Shown here: piece after piece, positions 7,199 to 15,523 of the stretch
Layout: every line of letters begins with the position of its first letter
Numbering within the stretch: position 1 is the stretch's first letter
Source: Bacteroidia bacterium
GTDB taxonomy: Bacteria; Bacteroidota; Bacteroidia; Bacteroidales; CAJPTX01
Length of the DNA: 32,166 bases
Direction of reading: 5' to 3'
Assembly: GCA_905373475.1 (NCBI GenBank)
Contig: CAJPTC010000031.1
Span: 1-32,166 of the forward strand
Notes under the pieces: generated by a model
The model's input: the letters and a program-made list of their open reading frames with translations, nothing else
Databases searched by the model: none
What the model was told of the DNA's origin: nothing
Position numbers and translations under genes: made by a program

Positions 7199-8821
7199 TC
7201 AATAAGATAGTTCACAAGCGAAAAAGCCTATAGGGAATTCTCCCTTAACATTATCAAATGTCGAAGCTGGTACGATAAAACTGCGAACCAGTTTTGCACG
7301 AAAAAACGTTCTAAATCTCTGAAAATTAGGCGCAGTGAGAATTTTTAATTTGGAAAATTGGGCAAGTATACTGCCCTGAAGTTCTGCATAAATTCTTGCC
7401 ATGAATTGCGTAAAGAGTTCGCGCCCCGCAATTCCAATAGATGAAAGGTACTTGGTATAGGCGGTGTTTTGTACTGCGACATCGATTTTATTGTATCCTG
7501 TTTTTGCAACGGTCTTTTTGTTCCCAGCCTCGGCATACGGCGGATTAATGTATATCACGAGTTTCTTGCGCTTCCCAGGGTTTTGGAGTACTTCAAGGAG
7601 ATCGGCAGGGAGCTTACCACAATTAAATTCATCGTTCAAGAAATCGAACTGGAATACATGGCTTTCCAACAGGTTGGCACCGTTCTTGATGCGCTCTTTC
7701 ATTACATCCACATCCTGCTGATCGAGCGTCGAAGCCCATATATGGTACTTGTTGGTGAGCCCGTTCAGGAGGTTGCCCGTACCCGCGGCACAGTCCCATA
7801 CGTAGTATTCGTCTTGCCAGTTTTCGCCTAATGCGTCGGCAAGATACTTTTGCGAGAGGTCTACCCAGATCTTGGGTGTAAAGAATGAACCCTTGCGCTC
7901 GCGCACATCTTGCGGTACAAGGAGGTCGCGCCGCTTGATGATGTAGTCCCAGTATTCCTCGCGCGGCGGGCGTTGGTACAGACTCCAAAACTGCGCGTGT
8001 GCTTTCTGCTGGTCTCTGAAAAAGACCTCGCTAGCGGTAAAAAGACCTCGCGCATCTATTTTTCTATCTACGATGTATCTGTTGTCTTGCAACAAGACGA
8101 AAAGGGAGTCTTTTATGGTCTGATTCTTTTCTGAAAGAAGATCGGCAAGAAAGAAATCTCCATCTATCAATCCGTTCTTTTTCAGAACCTCCCAGTTTAC
8201 ATCGATACTAGGCTGCACTTGCACCAACCAACGCTGGTAGATGCTCACGAAGTTGTTCTTGTTAATCTGTATTAGCTCGGAGCTCTCGCTCAAGTGCTGT
8301 TTTATAAACTCGCGTAGCACGTTTTCGTGCACGTCGTAGCGAAACAGATAGGACGTCCGCTCCAAAGTCTCCTTTACTGCATCGTAAAGCAACCCAAATT
8401 CGCGCGAAGTTTCGTCGGAGGGAGTCGTATTCCAGTTGAAGTCATTGAGCGAGAAAAAGGGTAGAATATCTTTATACGGGATAAAGGCAATCTTCTCGGC
8501 ATCGAAGGCTGCGAGGAAGGGTGGTGGTAAAAAGGTCTCGAAGGTGCGCGCCTTGCCGATGGTTAGAATGAGTTGCACGAGGGGTTTGTAGATATCGGCA
8601 ACTACGCCGCGTTTGGCTTCCGCCCAGAGCAAAGAAACCGTTTCTCGTCCCTCTGTAGGGGCGAGGCATGCCTCGCCCGCTATTACATGCTTTGTGTCTT
8701 GTTTTTGGGTAACGCAGAAGTCAATTTTTCCGAGCCTGTTACCACAATCGTATGCAGCAAAGAATTGCTCGGCTATGCGAATTTTTAGTTCCTCTTCTTG
8801 TAGGTTGTTGTATTGCGGCAT
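7199..8821 (-). CDS. Type IIG-like restriction-modification protein, C-terminally truncated
   Basis: A 540-residue protein. The N-terminus has a PD-(D/E)XK-like pattern, KIDF with Asp34 and LLWAEAKRG with Glu68-x-Lys70, as in single-chain restriction-methylation enzymes. A helical linker follows. The adenine-N6 methylase core has RKGSFFTP at 309-316, the SAM-binding motif DCAAGTGN at 343-350 and the catalytic NPPY at 426-429. Relatives continue for several hundred residues with a target-recognition region after a GxFPIGFF motif. Here the chain ends a few residues past that motif (CELSY), so the recognition part is missing and activity is doubtful. Residues 46-58 (roughly VIAGEACLAPTEG) are encoded by an inserted palindromic element between the two nuclease motifs. 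The ATG at 8821 is preceded by a -7 box at 8853-8860. The gene converges on the Hachiman genes. It may be a damaged defence gene. Confidence 0.75.
   Translation of the reverse strand: MPQYNNLQEEELKIRIAEQFFAAYDCGNRLGKIDFCVTQKQDTKHVIAGEACLAPTEGRETVSLLWAEAKRGVVADIYKPLVQLILTIGKARTFETFLPPPFLAAFDAEKIAFIPYKDILPFFSLNDFNWNTTPSDETSREFGLLYDAVKETLERTSYLFRYDVHENVLREFIKQHLSESSELIQINKNNFVSIYQRWLVQVQPSIDVNWEVLKKNGLIDGDFFLADLLSEKNQTIKDSLFVLLQDNRYIVDRKIDARGLFTASEVFFRDQQKAHAQFWSLYQRPPREEYWDYIIKRRDLLVPQDVRERKGSFFTPKIWVDLSQKYLADALGENWQDEYYVWDCAAGTGNLLNGLTNKYHIWASTLDQQDVDVMKERIKNGANLLESHVFQFDFLNDEFNCGKLPADLLEVLQNPGKRKKLVIYINPPYAEAGNKKTVAKTGYNKIDVAVQNTAYTKYLSSIGIAGRELFTQFMARIYAELQGSILAQFSKLKILTAPNFQRFRTFFRAKLVRSFIVPASTFDNVKGEFPIGFFACELSY
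8659..8678. repeat. Perfect 20-bp palindrome inserted in frame in methylase gene
   Basis: GGGCGAGGCATGCCTCGCCC is its own reverse complement. It lies within the N-terminal nuclease region of the minus-strand gene at a point where relatives have a short loop, and it keeps the reading frame. Very similar GTAGGGGCGAGGCATGCC strings occur as dispersed REP-like repeats in many bacteria, from general knowledge and not checked here. Confidence 0.75.
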
Positions 8822-8852
8822 GCGGTCAGTATACTAACTGTTGTTTGTCTTT

Positions 8853-8860
8853 CAAAAGTA
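8853..8860 (-). promoter_or_regulatory. -7 element of the methylase gene promoter
   Basis: On the minus strand this reads TACTTTTG, an exact fit to TAnnTTTG, 31 bases upstream of the start codon at 8821. No clear -33 TTTG is seen. Confidence 0.45.
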
Positions 8861-9049
8861 CGACAAGTTCAATTAGAGCTCTGACCTATTACGAAGAGAG
8901 TTATATAAGATATTGAAAATCAGCAATGTTAATGCTCCCCAAAAACGAATAAAGAACGATGGATTGGCTGGCTATGCTCTCGTCGCTTCATTGACAGGAA
9001 CAAAAATGGAGTCTAAGCGTAACTATAATGTGTGGGGTAAAAACCTTCG

Positions 9050-9090
9050 TGCGCAAAAGTGAATGCGCAAGGCATAAAGTCGTATATTTG
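9050..9090 (+). promoter_or_regulatory. nqr operon promoter with possible TGCGCA operator
   Basis: TATATTTG at 9083-9090 matches the Bacteroidota -7 consensus and lies 27 bases before the nqrA start, leaving a short leader with a GAGAGGTGAG ribosome-binding stretch. Two copies of the self-complementary hexamer TGCGCA (9050-9055 and 9064-9069), 8 bases apart, occupy the place of the -33 box. They could bind a regulator. Confidence 0.5.
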
Positions 9091-9117
9091 TAGCACAAAA
9101 GTACACAGAGAGGTGAG

Positions 9118-10473
9118 ATGAAAGACCGCGTGATTCGTATTCGTAAAGGGCTTGATATTAAGCTGAAAGGTACGGCAGAGAAGATTTTTACACGCATCGG
9201 TGTAAAGGGTGATTATACGCTTTACCCGTCCGATTTTCCGAACCTCGTTCCCCATCTCGCGGTCAAGGAAGGCGATGTGGTGCGTGCAGGTACAACCCTG
9301 TTTACTGACAAGAAGGATGAGCGCATTCGTTTTGCCTCGCCTGTGAGCGGCGAAGTGCTGGCTATTGAGCGTGGTGAACGGCGGCACATTGATAGAGTCA
9401 TTGTACGTTGCACCTCCGACAAGTTGGAATACGAGGATTTCGGTTCAAAGGTCGCAGCCTCGGCTTCGCGCGAAGAGTTGGTAAAGTTCCTCCTTGAGGG
9501 CGGTGTGTGGCCTTTTATCCGTCAGCGTCCGTTCAACATTATTGCTTCGCCTGACGTAGTGCCTCGTGATATTTTTATTTCTGCCTTTGATACTGCTCCG
9601 TTAGCGCCCGATCTGGATTTTGCAATTAAGGACGATGGTGCCAGTTTTCAAGCAGGCGTTGATGTTCTTTCCCGCCTCACCTCGGGTAAAGTACACATTG
9701 GTGTTAATGTTAACTATCCTGCCAATCAGGCGTATACAGGCGCTAGGGCAGAGGTACATAAGTTTTCAGGGCCTCACCCAGTAGGCAATGTGGGTGTGCA
9801 GTTGCACCACGTAGCGCCAGTGGCAAAGGGCGAGGTGGTCTGGACAATCAACCCGTTGGATGTGGTTTTCATTGGTAGGTTGGTTACTACGGGGCATTAC
9901 GATGTACGCCGCATAGTAGCTGTGGCGGGGAGCGAGGTGCTTAAACCGCGTTACTACACAGCCATGGTAGGAACTGCGCTACAAGCGCTTCTGCAAGACC
10001 AACTGAAAAAAGATGCCCACGTGCGCATCATCAGTGGCAATGTACTGACGGGGACGCGTGAAACGGCTGATGGCGCTTTGCACTACTACGATACGATGGT
10101 AACGGTTATCCCCGAAGGCGACCACCATGAGTTTGCAGGTTGGGCTATGCCTGGTTTCAAAAAGTACAGTGCAAGTCGTTTGTTCCCAGCCTTTTTGCTC
10201 CCCAATCGGGAGTATGTGCTCGATACGAATTTACACGGAGGCGAGCGCGCATTTGTGGTAAGTGGGCAGTACGAACGCGTATTCCCTATGCGCATTTATC
10301 CTGTGAATCTCTTGAAAGCTATAATGGCTAAGAACATTGAACAGATGGAAGACCTCGGGATCTATGAGGTGGCAGAAGAGGATTTTGCTCTCTGCGAGTT
10401 TGTTTGTACGTCGAAGATAGATTCCCAACGCCTTGTGCGCGAGGGAATGGATCTCATGCTCCGAGAGTTGTAA
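9118..10473 (+). CDS. nqrA: Na+-translocating NADH:quinone reductase subunit A
   Basis: A 451-residue soluble subunit of Na+-NQR, the pump that passes electrons from NADH to quinone and exports sodium. The sequence matches NqrA throughout: VIRIRKGLDIKLKGTAEK at the N-terminus, VHIGVNVNYPANQAYTGA in the middle, FSGPHPVGNVGVQLHHV, and LDVVFIGRLVTTGHYDVRR. The C-terminal part has the Cys-containing VAEEDFALCEFVCTSK typical of the family. Length is normal. It is the first gene of a six-gene operon in the canonical order A-B-C-D-E-F, driven by the promoter at 9083. The start is supported by the GAGGTGAG stretch just upstream. NqrA has no membrane segment and sits on the cytoplasmic face of the complex, bound to NqrB. 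Confidence 0.97.
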   Translation: MKDRVIRIRKGLDIKLKGTAEKIFTRIGVKGDYTLYPSDFPNLVPHLAVKEGDVVRAGTTLFTDKKDERIRFASPVSGEVLAIERGERRHIDRVIVRCTSDKLEYEDFGSKVAASASREELVKFLLEGGVWPFIRQRPFNIIASPDVVPRDIFISAFDTAPLAPDLDFAIKDDGASFQAGVDVLSRLTSGKVHIGVNVNYPANQAYTGARAEVHKFSGPHPVGNVGVQLHHVAPVAKGEVVWTINPLDVVFIGRLVTTGHYDVRRIVAVAGSEVLKPRYYTAMVGTALQALLQDQLKKDAHVRIISGNVLTGTRETADGALHYYDTMVTVIPEGDHHEFAGWAMPGFKKYSASRLFPAFLLPNREYVLDTNLHGGERAFVVSGQYERVFPMRIYPVNLLKAIMAKNIEQMEDLGIYEVAEEDFALCEFVCTSKIDSQRLVREGMDLMLREL

Positions 10474-10516
10474 GTCGGTTTTTTAGGTACTCGTAACGAA
10501 AGAATGCAATAGAACC

Positions 10517-11704
10517 ATGGGTTTGCGCAGTTTTTTAGATAAGATAAAGCCTCAGTTTTCCGCTGGAGGTCGGTATTCCAAGCTCCATTCTACCTTTGAT
10601 GCCTTCGAGACGTTTCTCTATACGCCTTCGACGGTAACGCGCTCTGGTGCACATATTCGCGATGCCGTGGATATGAAACGTACCATGATAGCGGTGATTG
10701 TTGCTCTGTTGCCCGCTCTTATTTTCGGGATGTACAATGTGGGGCTACAGCACGTCTTGATGCGTGGTGGCACAGACACGAGCTTTTGGCCTTTGTTTGG
10801 TTTCGGTTTTCTATCAATGCTCCCGACCATAATTGTAAGCTATGTGGTCGGACTAGGGATAGAGTTTGCTGTGGCACAAGTACGCGGACACGAGGTAAAC
10901 GAAGGTTTCTTGGTAACGGGGTTGCTCATCCCTATGGTACTCCCGATAGGCGTACCGCTCTGGATGACGGCCTTGGCAACGGCTTTTGCCGTAGTGTTTG
11001 GTAAGGAGGTTTTCGGGGGAACGGGGATGAATATCTTCAATCCTGCACTCCTAGCACGCGCCTTTTTGTTTTTCGCATTCCCGAAGAATATGTCTGGCGA
11101 CGACGTTTGGGTGGCTGGTTATGGCGCTTATCCTGCGGTTGACGGCTTTAGTGGTGCTACCCCTTTGTCGCTCTCGGCGGCGGGGCTGACCGATAAGCTC
11201 CCGAGTCTGCCCGACATGTTTATGGGCTTTATTCCCGGTTCTGTGGGTGAAACCTCTACGCTACTCATTTTGGTGGGAGGACTCATATTGTTGTTGACAG
11301 GTGTTGCGAGTTGGCGCGTAATGTTGTCAGTATTCGCAGGCGGATATCTGATGGGGTTACTTTTCAATGCCATCGGAGCTAATGCCTATATGGAGCTCCC
11401 TGCGCATTATCATTTGGTTATGGGTGGTTTTGCTTTTGGTGCGGTGTTTATGGCTACAGACCCCGTATCGAGTGCACAGACAAGGTCGGGCAAGTTGATC
11501 TATGGCTTGCTGATTGGGATGTTGATCGTGATAGTGCGCGTCCTGAATCCTGCTTATCCTGAAGGTACAATGCTTGTCATTCTACTCATGAATGCCTTTG
11601 CGCCACTCATAGACTACTGTGTTGTACAACGGAATGTAAACTGGCGTCGTGCTCGAGCTTTGCAAGTGGCAAAGGCGCTAGAAGCTAAGGCTGAAGCAAA
11701 ATAA
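10517..11704 (+). CDS. nqrB: Na+-translocating NADH:quinone reductase subunit B
   Basis: A 395-residue integral membrane subunit with about ten hydrophobic helices. It carries covalently bound FMN and riboflavin and forms part of the sodium channel. The FMN attachment motif SGAT is at residues 212-215 (GFSGATPLS), so Thr215 is the expected flavin ligand. Other family hallmarks are GMNIFNPALLARAFLFFAFP and FMATDPVSSAQT. The gene starts 43 bases after nqrA and ends 16 bases before nqrC. Length and motifs are normal, and the frame is intact. Confidence 0.97.
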   Translation: MGLRSFLDKIKPQFSAGGRYSKLHSTFDAFETFLYTPSTVTRSGAHIRDAVDMKRTMIAVIVALLPALIFGMYNVGLQHVLMRGGTDTSFWPLFGFGFLSMLPTIIVSYVVGLGIEFAVAQVRGHEVNEGFLVTGLLIPMVLPIGVPLWMTALATAFAVVFGKEVFGGTGMNIFNPALLARAFLFFAFPKNMSGDDVWVAGYGAYPAVDGFSGATPLSLSAAGLTDKLPSLPDMFMGFIPGSVGETSTLLILVGGLILLLTGVASWRVMLSVFAGGYLMGLLFNAIGANAYMELPAHYHLVMGGFAFGAVFMATDPVSSAQTRSGKLIYGLLIGMLIVIVRVLNPAYPEGTMLVILLMNAFAPLIDYCVVQRNVNWRRARALQVAKALEAKAEAK

Positions 11705-11720
11705 GGAGGGGTATAAAGAG

Positions 11721-12455
11721 ATGAAACGCGACAGTAATAGCTACATCTTTCTCTATTCGATCGTGATGGTGGTCGTCGTTGCCGTCCTGTTGGCACTCGT
11801 ATCCTCTGGATTGAAGCCTGCGCAGCAAGAGAACATCAAGATGGAGAAGAGAATAGATATTCTCAAGTCGATTGGATTGGGCGAGTCGCTCGAAGGCGCA
11901 GGACAAGCCGCTGTGAGCGAAGCTTATTCCAAATATATCAAGCAAGAATTGGTAGTAGGGAGCGATGGGAAAACAGTAGAGGGCGTTCATGCTTTCGATC
12001 TGGATCTACGCGACGAATTGACAAAGCCTGCTTCAGAACGCCAGCTGCCAGTCTTTGTGGCTACGCTGGACGATGGTGCTGTGAAATACATTTTCCCTTT
12101 GGCAGGCCAAGGTCTGTGGGGGCAGATTTGGGGTTATCTTTCTGTAAGTGCTGATATGAACACGGTGTACGGTACATCGTTTGGGCACAAGAGTGAGACG
12201 CCAGGCTTGGGGGCAGATATAGCTACAGTGGGCTTTCAGAATCGTTTCAAAGGGAAAAAACTGTTTGAAGGCTCAGACTTTGTTTCAGTGGCTGTTAAGA
12301 AGTCGGGAAATACTGCCGACAATCCGCATGCAATAGATGCAATTTCGGGTGCAACATTAACCAGCGAAGGGGTTGCGAATATGTTGTTGCACAGCTTGTC
12401 GGAGTATCGGTCGTTCATGGAATCGAAGAAGAAGGAGGGCGCTCGTAATGAGTAA
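11721..12455 (+). CDS. nqrC: Na+-translocating NADH:quinone reductase subunit C
   Basis: A 244-residue subunit with one N-terminal membrane helix (residues 9-30) and a periplasmic FMN-binding domain. The FMN motif SGAT is at 209-212 (AIDAISGATLTS), so Thr212 should carry FMN through a phosphoester bond. GHKSETPGLGAD and LWGQIWGYL are typical of the family. AAGGAGGGG (about 11703-11710) gives a strong Shine-Dalgarno site, unusual among the genes here. The last eight bases overlap nqrD, implying translational coupling. Confidence 0.96.
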   Translation: MKRDSNSYIFLYSIVMVVVVAVLLALVSSGLKPAQQENIKMEKRIDILKSIGLGESLEGAGQAAVSEAYSKYIKQELVVGSDGKTVEGVHAFDLDLRDELTKPASERQLPVFVATLDDGAVKYIFPLAGQGLWGQIWGYLSVSADMNTVYGTSFGHKSETPGLGADIATVGFQNRFKGKKLFEGSDFVSVAVKKSGNTADNPHAIDAISGATLTSEGVANMLLHSLSEYRSFMESKKKEGARNE

Positions 12456-13107
12456 GGAAGGCTTTTTTTCAAAGGCGAATCGCGCACTGTTGGTAGAACC
12501 ATTGAGTCTGCGCAATCCCGTCACGGTGCTGATCTTGGGGATCTGCTCCTCTTTGGCGGTTACGGTAAAACTGAAGCCCGCGATCGTGATGGGGTTATCG
12601 GTTACTGTGGTTACTGCGGTCTCTAACTTGGTGCTTTCGTTGCTGCGCAACGGAATACCGAATCGTATCCGAATCATTGTTCAGTTGGTTGTGGTGGCTG
12701 CCCTTGTTATTTTGGTCGATCAGGTGCTAAAAGCTTACGTGTACGACGTTAGCCGACAGCTCTCAGTCTTTGTTGGGCTTATTATTACGAACTGTATCAT
12801 TATGGGGCGTATTGAGGCTTTTGCACTTGGCAATAAACCTTGGCCGTCGTTCCTAGATGGTATTGGTAATGGGTTGGGCTATGCCATAATTCTGATATTG
12901 GTTGCCTTTTTCCGCGAGCTTTTCGGTTTTGGCACATTGCTCGATCTCCGTGTTATTCCCGAGAGCCTTTATGCTGCCAACGGTGGTTTCTACGAGAACA
13001 ACGGGTTCTTTATTATGCCTCCCATGGCGCTGATATTGGTAGGGTGCATCATTTGGGTACAGCGTATTTTCGTGAAGTCGCTAGTTGAGGGAGCCAATAA
13101 AAAATAG
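12448..13107 (+). CDS. nqrD: Na+-translocating NADH:quinone reductase subunit D
   Basis: A 219-residue membrane subunit with about six helices, paired with NqrE to hold an iron-sulfur centre inside the membrane. Both expected cysteines are present: Cys33 in ICSSLAVT and Cys116 in TNCIIMGR. The frame is open further upstream, but the start was set at the ATG at 12448 because it gives the standard MSKEGFF-to-NPVTVL N-terminus and overlaps nqrC by eight bases after the GGAGG at 12433-12437. The YAANGGFYENNGFFIMPP loop near the C-terminus is a good family match. Confidence 0.96.
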   Translation: MSKEGFFSKANRALLVEPLSLRNPVTVLILGICSSLAVTVKLKPAIVMGLSVTVVTAVSNLVLSLLRNGIPNRIRIIVQLVVVAALVILVDQVLKAYVYDVSRQLSVFVGLIITNCIIMGRIEAFALGNKPWPSFLDGIGNGLGYAIILILVAFFRELFGFGTLLDLRVIPESLYAANGGFYENNGFFIMPPMALILVGCIIWVQRIFVKSLVEGANKK

Positions 13108-13188
13108 TAGTACCTAGTCTTTTGACCACGCTTTTTAGCGCTTTGATTGAGTTCTGGTAAAGAGAAATAATATACGGTCGTTCTATAG

Positions 13189-13806
13189 ATGGAAAACCTA
13201 TTAAGCATATTTGTACGCTCGATCTTTGTTGACAACATGATCTTTGCGTACTTCTTGGGGATGTGCTCCTATTTGGCAGTCTCCAAAACGGTGAAGACCT
13301 CTGCGGGCTTAGGACTGGCGGTTATCTTCGTGCTCGGTATTACCATTCCCGTAAACTACTTGTTAGACAAGTACCTCCTTTCGGCAAACGCATTAAGTTG
13401 GCTTGGAGAAGATTTCGCCAATATTGACTTGAGCTTCCTGTCTTTCATCATGTTCATTGCCGTGGTGGCTTCTATTGTGCAATTGGTTGAGATGGTGGTT
13501 GAAAAATTCTCTCCTTCGTTGTACAATTCGCTTGGGATTTTTCTTCCCCTCATTGCGGTGAACTGCGCTATTTTGGGGGGAGCTTTGTTTATGCAGGAGC
13601 GTCATTACGAAACCGTATGGCAGGCTACCACATACGGAGTAGGAAGTGGTATTGGTTGGTTCTTAGCCATTGTAACGCTAGCGGCTATCCGCGAAAAAAT
13701 GCAGTATTCTAACGTACCAGCCGCCCTCAAGGGGAATGGCATTACGTTTATTCTTACGGGGCTCATGGGTATTGCCTTTATGACCTTTATGGGAATTAAA
13801 TTCTAG
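13189..13806 (+). CDS. nqrE: Na+-translocating NADH:quinone reductase subunit E
   Basis: A 205-residue membrane subunit, homologous to NqrD in inverted topology, with six helices. Cys26 (FLGMCSYLAV) and Cys126 (AVNCAILGG) are the ligands it contributes to the intramembrane iron-sulfur centre shared with NqrD. SPSLYNSLGIFLPLIAVN is a clear family stretch. An 81-base gap separates it from nqrD, the longest so far in the operon, but no promoter or terminator is evident there. Confidence 0.97.
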   Translation: MENLLSIFVRSIFVDNMIFAYFLGMCSYLAVSKTVKTSAGLGLAVIFVLGITIPVNYLLDKYLLSANALSWLGEDFANIDLSFLSFIMFIAVVASIVQLVEMVVEKFSPSLYNSLGIFLPLIAVNCAILGGALFMQERHYETVWQATTYGVGSGIGWFLAIVTLAAIREKMQYSNVPAALKGNGITFILTGLMGIAFMTFMGIKF

Positions 13807-13895
13807 TATCGAAAACGTCGTGGGGTGGTGCTGCGGGTCTCTCGGCGCTTTTCCACGTTCTCTTAGAACAGATTTCTATTAGCTAGTTTGAGCAA

Positions 13896-15149
13896 ATGAT
13901 AGATGGAACGTTGATTGTGTTGGCGGTGGTAGTATTCCTACTGGTGATACTCCTCTTAGTGGGCGTACTGCTGTACGCGCGCAAGAAGTTAGTGCCCACT
14001 GGGAATGTGTCGATCTCGATAAACGACGGAGAGAAAGAACTCTCGGTTGCGACGGGGAATTCGCTTCTTTCTACGCTAACAAGCAGTGGAGTGCTTCTTC
14101 CTTCGGCATGTGGCGGAGGTGGCACTTGTGGCACGTGTCGGTGTCGTGTGGTAGAGGGAGGCGGTGAGATCCTTTCTACCGAGCAGGGCTTTTTTACGCG
14201 ACGCGAGCAGCAGGATCATTGGCGTTTGGCATGCCAAGTTAAGGTACGCGACAACCTTTCGTTGGTAGTACCCGAAACGGTACTAGGCATCAAGAAATGG
14301 GAATGCGAGGTGGTTTCCAACAACAACGTAGCTACGTTCATTAAGCAGTTTGTGGTAAAACTTCCCGATGGGGAGCATCTGAAGTTCCGTTCGGGGGGGT
14401 ATATACAGATAGACGTTCCCGCCATTACGGTCGATTTTGCAAAGGACATTGAGGTGGATGAGCAGTACCGCGAAGACTGGGATAAGTTTGGAATGTGGAA
14501 TTTGCGTATGCAGAATGATACGCCTACCTATCGCGCCTATTCTATGGCAAATCACCCCGCCGAGGACACGATTATAATGCTCAATGTGCGTATTGCTACG
14601 CCGCCTTTTGATCGTGTTAATGGGGGCTTTATGAAGGTAAATCCTGGTCTGTGTTCCAGTTATATTTTCTCGCGTAAACCTGGCGACAAGGTAAATATTG
14701 CGGGTCCTTATGGCGAGTTCTTCCTTGTGGACAACTCCGACCGTGAGATGATGTTTATTGGTGGTGGGGCAGGTATGGCGCCAATGCGCTCGCATATATT
14801 CCACTTGTTTAAGACCTTGAAAACGGGACGCAAGGTTACATTCTGGTACGGCGCACGTTCGCGTCGCGAGATCTTCTACGAAGATGAGTTTGAAGCCATA
14901 GCGCGCGAGTTCCCGAACTTTAAGTTTACCATTGCACTTTCTGATGCACTACCTTCTGATAACTGGACGGGCGCAAAGGGCTTTATTCACCAAGTCATAT
15001 TTAATGAGTACCTTAGCAAGCACGACGCACCCGAAGATATTGAGTACTATCTCTGTGGACCGCCGCCCATGACGGCAGCCGTAAACAAGATGTTGTACGA
15101 TTTGGGCGTAGAGTCGGACATGATTCATTACGACAATTTTGGCGGTTAG
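13896..15149 (+). CDS. nqrF: Na+-translocating NADH:quinone reductase subunit F
   Basis: A 417-residue NADH-oxidising entry subunit. It has an N-terminal membrane anchor (residues 5-28), then a [2Fe-2S] ferredoxin domain with Cys72, Cys78, Cys81 (SACGGGGTCGTCRC) and Cys113 (LACQVKV). The FAD-binding domain has RAYSMANHP, and the NADH domain has MFIGGGAGMAPMRSHIF and YYLCGPPPMTAAV. Length and all cofactor motifs are normal. It is the last gene of the operon and is followed by a strong terminator at 15204. A run of seven G at 14392-14398 lies in the gene but the frame is intact. Confidence 0.97.
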   Translation: MIDGTLIVLAVVVFLLVILLLVGVLLYARKKLVPTGNVSISINDGEKELSVATGNSLLSTLTSSGVLLPSACGGGGTCGTCRCRVVEGGGEILSTEQGFFTRREQQDHWRLACQVKVRDNLSLVVPETVLGIKKWECEVVSNNNVATFIKQFVVKLPDGEHLKFRSGGYIQIDVPAITVDFAKDIEVDEQYREDWDKFGMWNLRMQNDTPTYRAYSMANHPAEDTIIMLNVRIATPPFDRVNGGFMKVNPGLCSSYIFSRKPGDKVNIAGPYGEFFLVDNSDREMMFIGGGAGMAPMRSHIFHLFKTLKTGRKVTFWYGARSRREIFYEDEFEAIAREFPNFKFTIALSDALPSDNWTGAKGFIHQVIFNEYLSKHDAPEDIEYYLCGPPPMTAAVNKMLYDLGVESDMIHYDNFGG

Positions 15150-15203
15150 AAAATAATTCCTCTTTTTTAAGAGGTTCGGCTATTAGGTTTAGTGGTTGGG
15201 TGG

Positions 15204-15243
15204 AGTCCTCGGTGGTGCTTCGGCGCTGCTGGGGACTTTTTTT
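15204..15243 (+). terminator. Rho-independent terminator of the nqr operon
   Basis: A 15-base-pair stem (15204-15218 with 15223-15237, including G-T pairs) is capped by a TTCG tetraloop and followed directly by a run of T to 15243. It lies 55 bases after the nqrF stop. Confidence 0.85.
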
Positions 15244-15341
15244 GAGGGAGACATTTGGGGAGAGAGAACGCAAAAATGTTGCAGGAGGGGAGTGCAATGG
15301 TCGTCCTGTTTGCAGGTTTCTCTATGTGTACAAGAATTTAC

Positions 15342-15349
15342 TACCTTTG
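15342..15349 (+). promoter_or_regulatory. Possible -7 element upstream of the yigZ-like gene
   Basis: TACCTTTG fits TAnnTTTG. It lies after the nqr terminator and about 175 bases before the next start codon, so it would leave a long leader. No -33 box is clear. Confidence 0.3.
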
Positions 15350-15523
15350 ACGGAGCAAAAAACGGGGGGCGCACTTTGTTGCAAAAAGCAAGCGGTATGT
15401 GCATAACCCGCAAGACCATTGGTTACAACGTGTCGGAGTGCGGGCTTTTTTGCCGATTTACAGTCGGTTTTCCCTTTTATTTTTCTATCCCCTTTCCTTT
15501 CCAACATTTTTTGCAAGCTGCGA

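Noticed and set aside
7094..7210. 37-codon plus-strand frame after the orphan promoter
   Set aside because: Too short, with no ribosome site or recognisable features, and it overlaps the opposing methylase gene.
15159..15174. CCTCTT/AAGAGG hairpin right after nqrF as terminator
   Set aside because: It has only six pairs and no T run; the 15-pair hairpin at 15204 is much the better terminator.
15419..15523. Longer N-terminus of the YigZ-like protein
   Set aside because: The added 35 residues are hydrophobic and family-unlike; relatives start near MSERYK.
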